A stretch of DNA of 64,000 nt from Ilex aquifolium (lineage: Eukaryota > Streptophyta > Magnoliopsida > Aquifoliales > Aquifoliaceae). The notes under the pieces were generated by a model. It was given only the letters and a program-made list of their open reading frames with translations, had not been told where the DNA came from and made no database searches. Positions 63,911 to 64,000 of this stretch are shown piece by piece. Made by a program: the position numbers and the translations under genes. The first letter of the stretch is position 1; each line of letters starts with the position of its first letter. The stretch covers positions 57,403,593-57,467,592 of the forward strand of contig OX637392.1 in NCBI GenBank assembly GCA_951799425.1, written 5' to 3'.

Positions 63911-64000
63911 TGCTCTGTTTGGTACGATGACAAAATAGAATGATAGAAAGTTTGAGGGACAAATAAAACATCATATTTTGTAAGTAAGAAAAATATGAAG
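63911..64000. mobile_element. Start of a MITE, cut by the window edge
   Basis: TGCTCTGTTTGGTACGATGA matches the terminus of the 6712-7445 element (TGCTCCGTTTGGTA) with TTA before it. The other end lies outside the window. Confidence 0.55.

Overview
The window is nuclear DNA from a flowering plant, most likely a eudicot. It is AT-rich, has short GT-AG introns, and is crowded with plant transposons. Its theme is one tandem, single-orientation (minus strand) array of cysteine-rich receptor-like kinase (CRK, DUF26) genes and their decayed relatives. I cannot name the species.

Host genes, left to right (all minus): a kinase-less DUF26 gene with a membrane helix (2975-4189); a signal-peptide-end fragment (7606-7798); a kinase C-terminal remnant (10850-11093); a CRK whose six downstream exons are intact but whose ectodomain exon is split by a transposon (11786-18441); a broken copy stretched across 13.4 kb by transposons (23785-37184); a copy with an open ectodomain but a ruined kinase (40750-45699); two open ectodomain genes with vestigial membrane exons (48123-49470 and 54556-55675); and one complete 7-exon, 668-codon CRK (58934-62919). 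The paralogues form two types. Type A carries an extra 13-residue block after the first cysteine and has lost, or never had, a working kinase. Type B lacks the block and keeps kinase exons. Four type A copies still have open, cysteine-complete ectodomain exons, so the array looks like a receptor family shedding secreted or membrane-tethered ectodomains. This is the most interesting biology here.

Each gene sits in a repeated unit. Its 5' flank carries a WRKY-type TTGACT motif (often paired), then an upstream block conserved between units. Its 3' flank carries an old foldback MITE with a palindromic core. The units at 2060-4189 and 19670-37184 are the same segment, 2.1 kb in one and 17.5 kb in the other because of insertions.

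Mobile DNA: the centre (24188-35106) is a nest in which a Tourist-like MITE holds a minus-strand Copia element, which itself holds a younger plus-strand Copia element and a hAT-like element. There are also solo LTRs (37972-39613, 40144-40731), three Helitron-like elements, several MITEs (two with clean target duplications and one with an empty site elsewhere in the window), one SINE-like element, and five short poly(A) retroposons with 12-17 bp target duplications. A 0.4 kb stretch at 47535-47930 may be of organelle origin. A 2.7 kb insert at 51545-54225 holds gene-like fragments I do not recognise.

All calls come from reading the sequence. Family names rest on motif recognition; no search was run.
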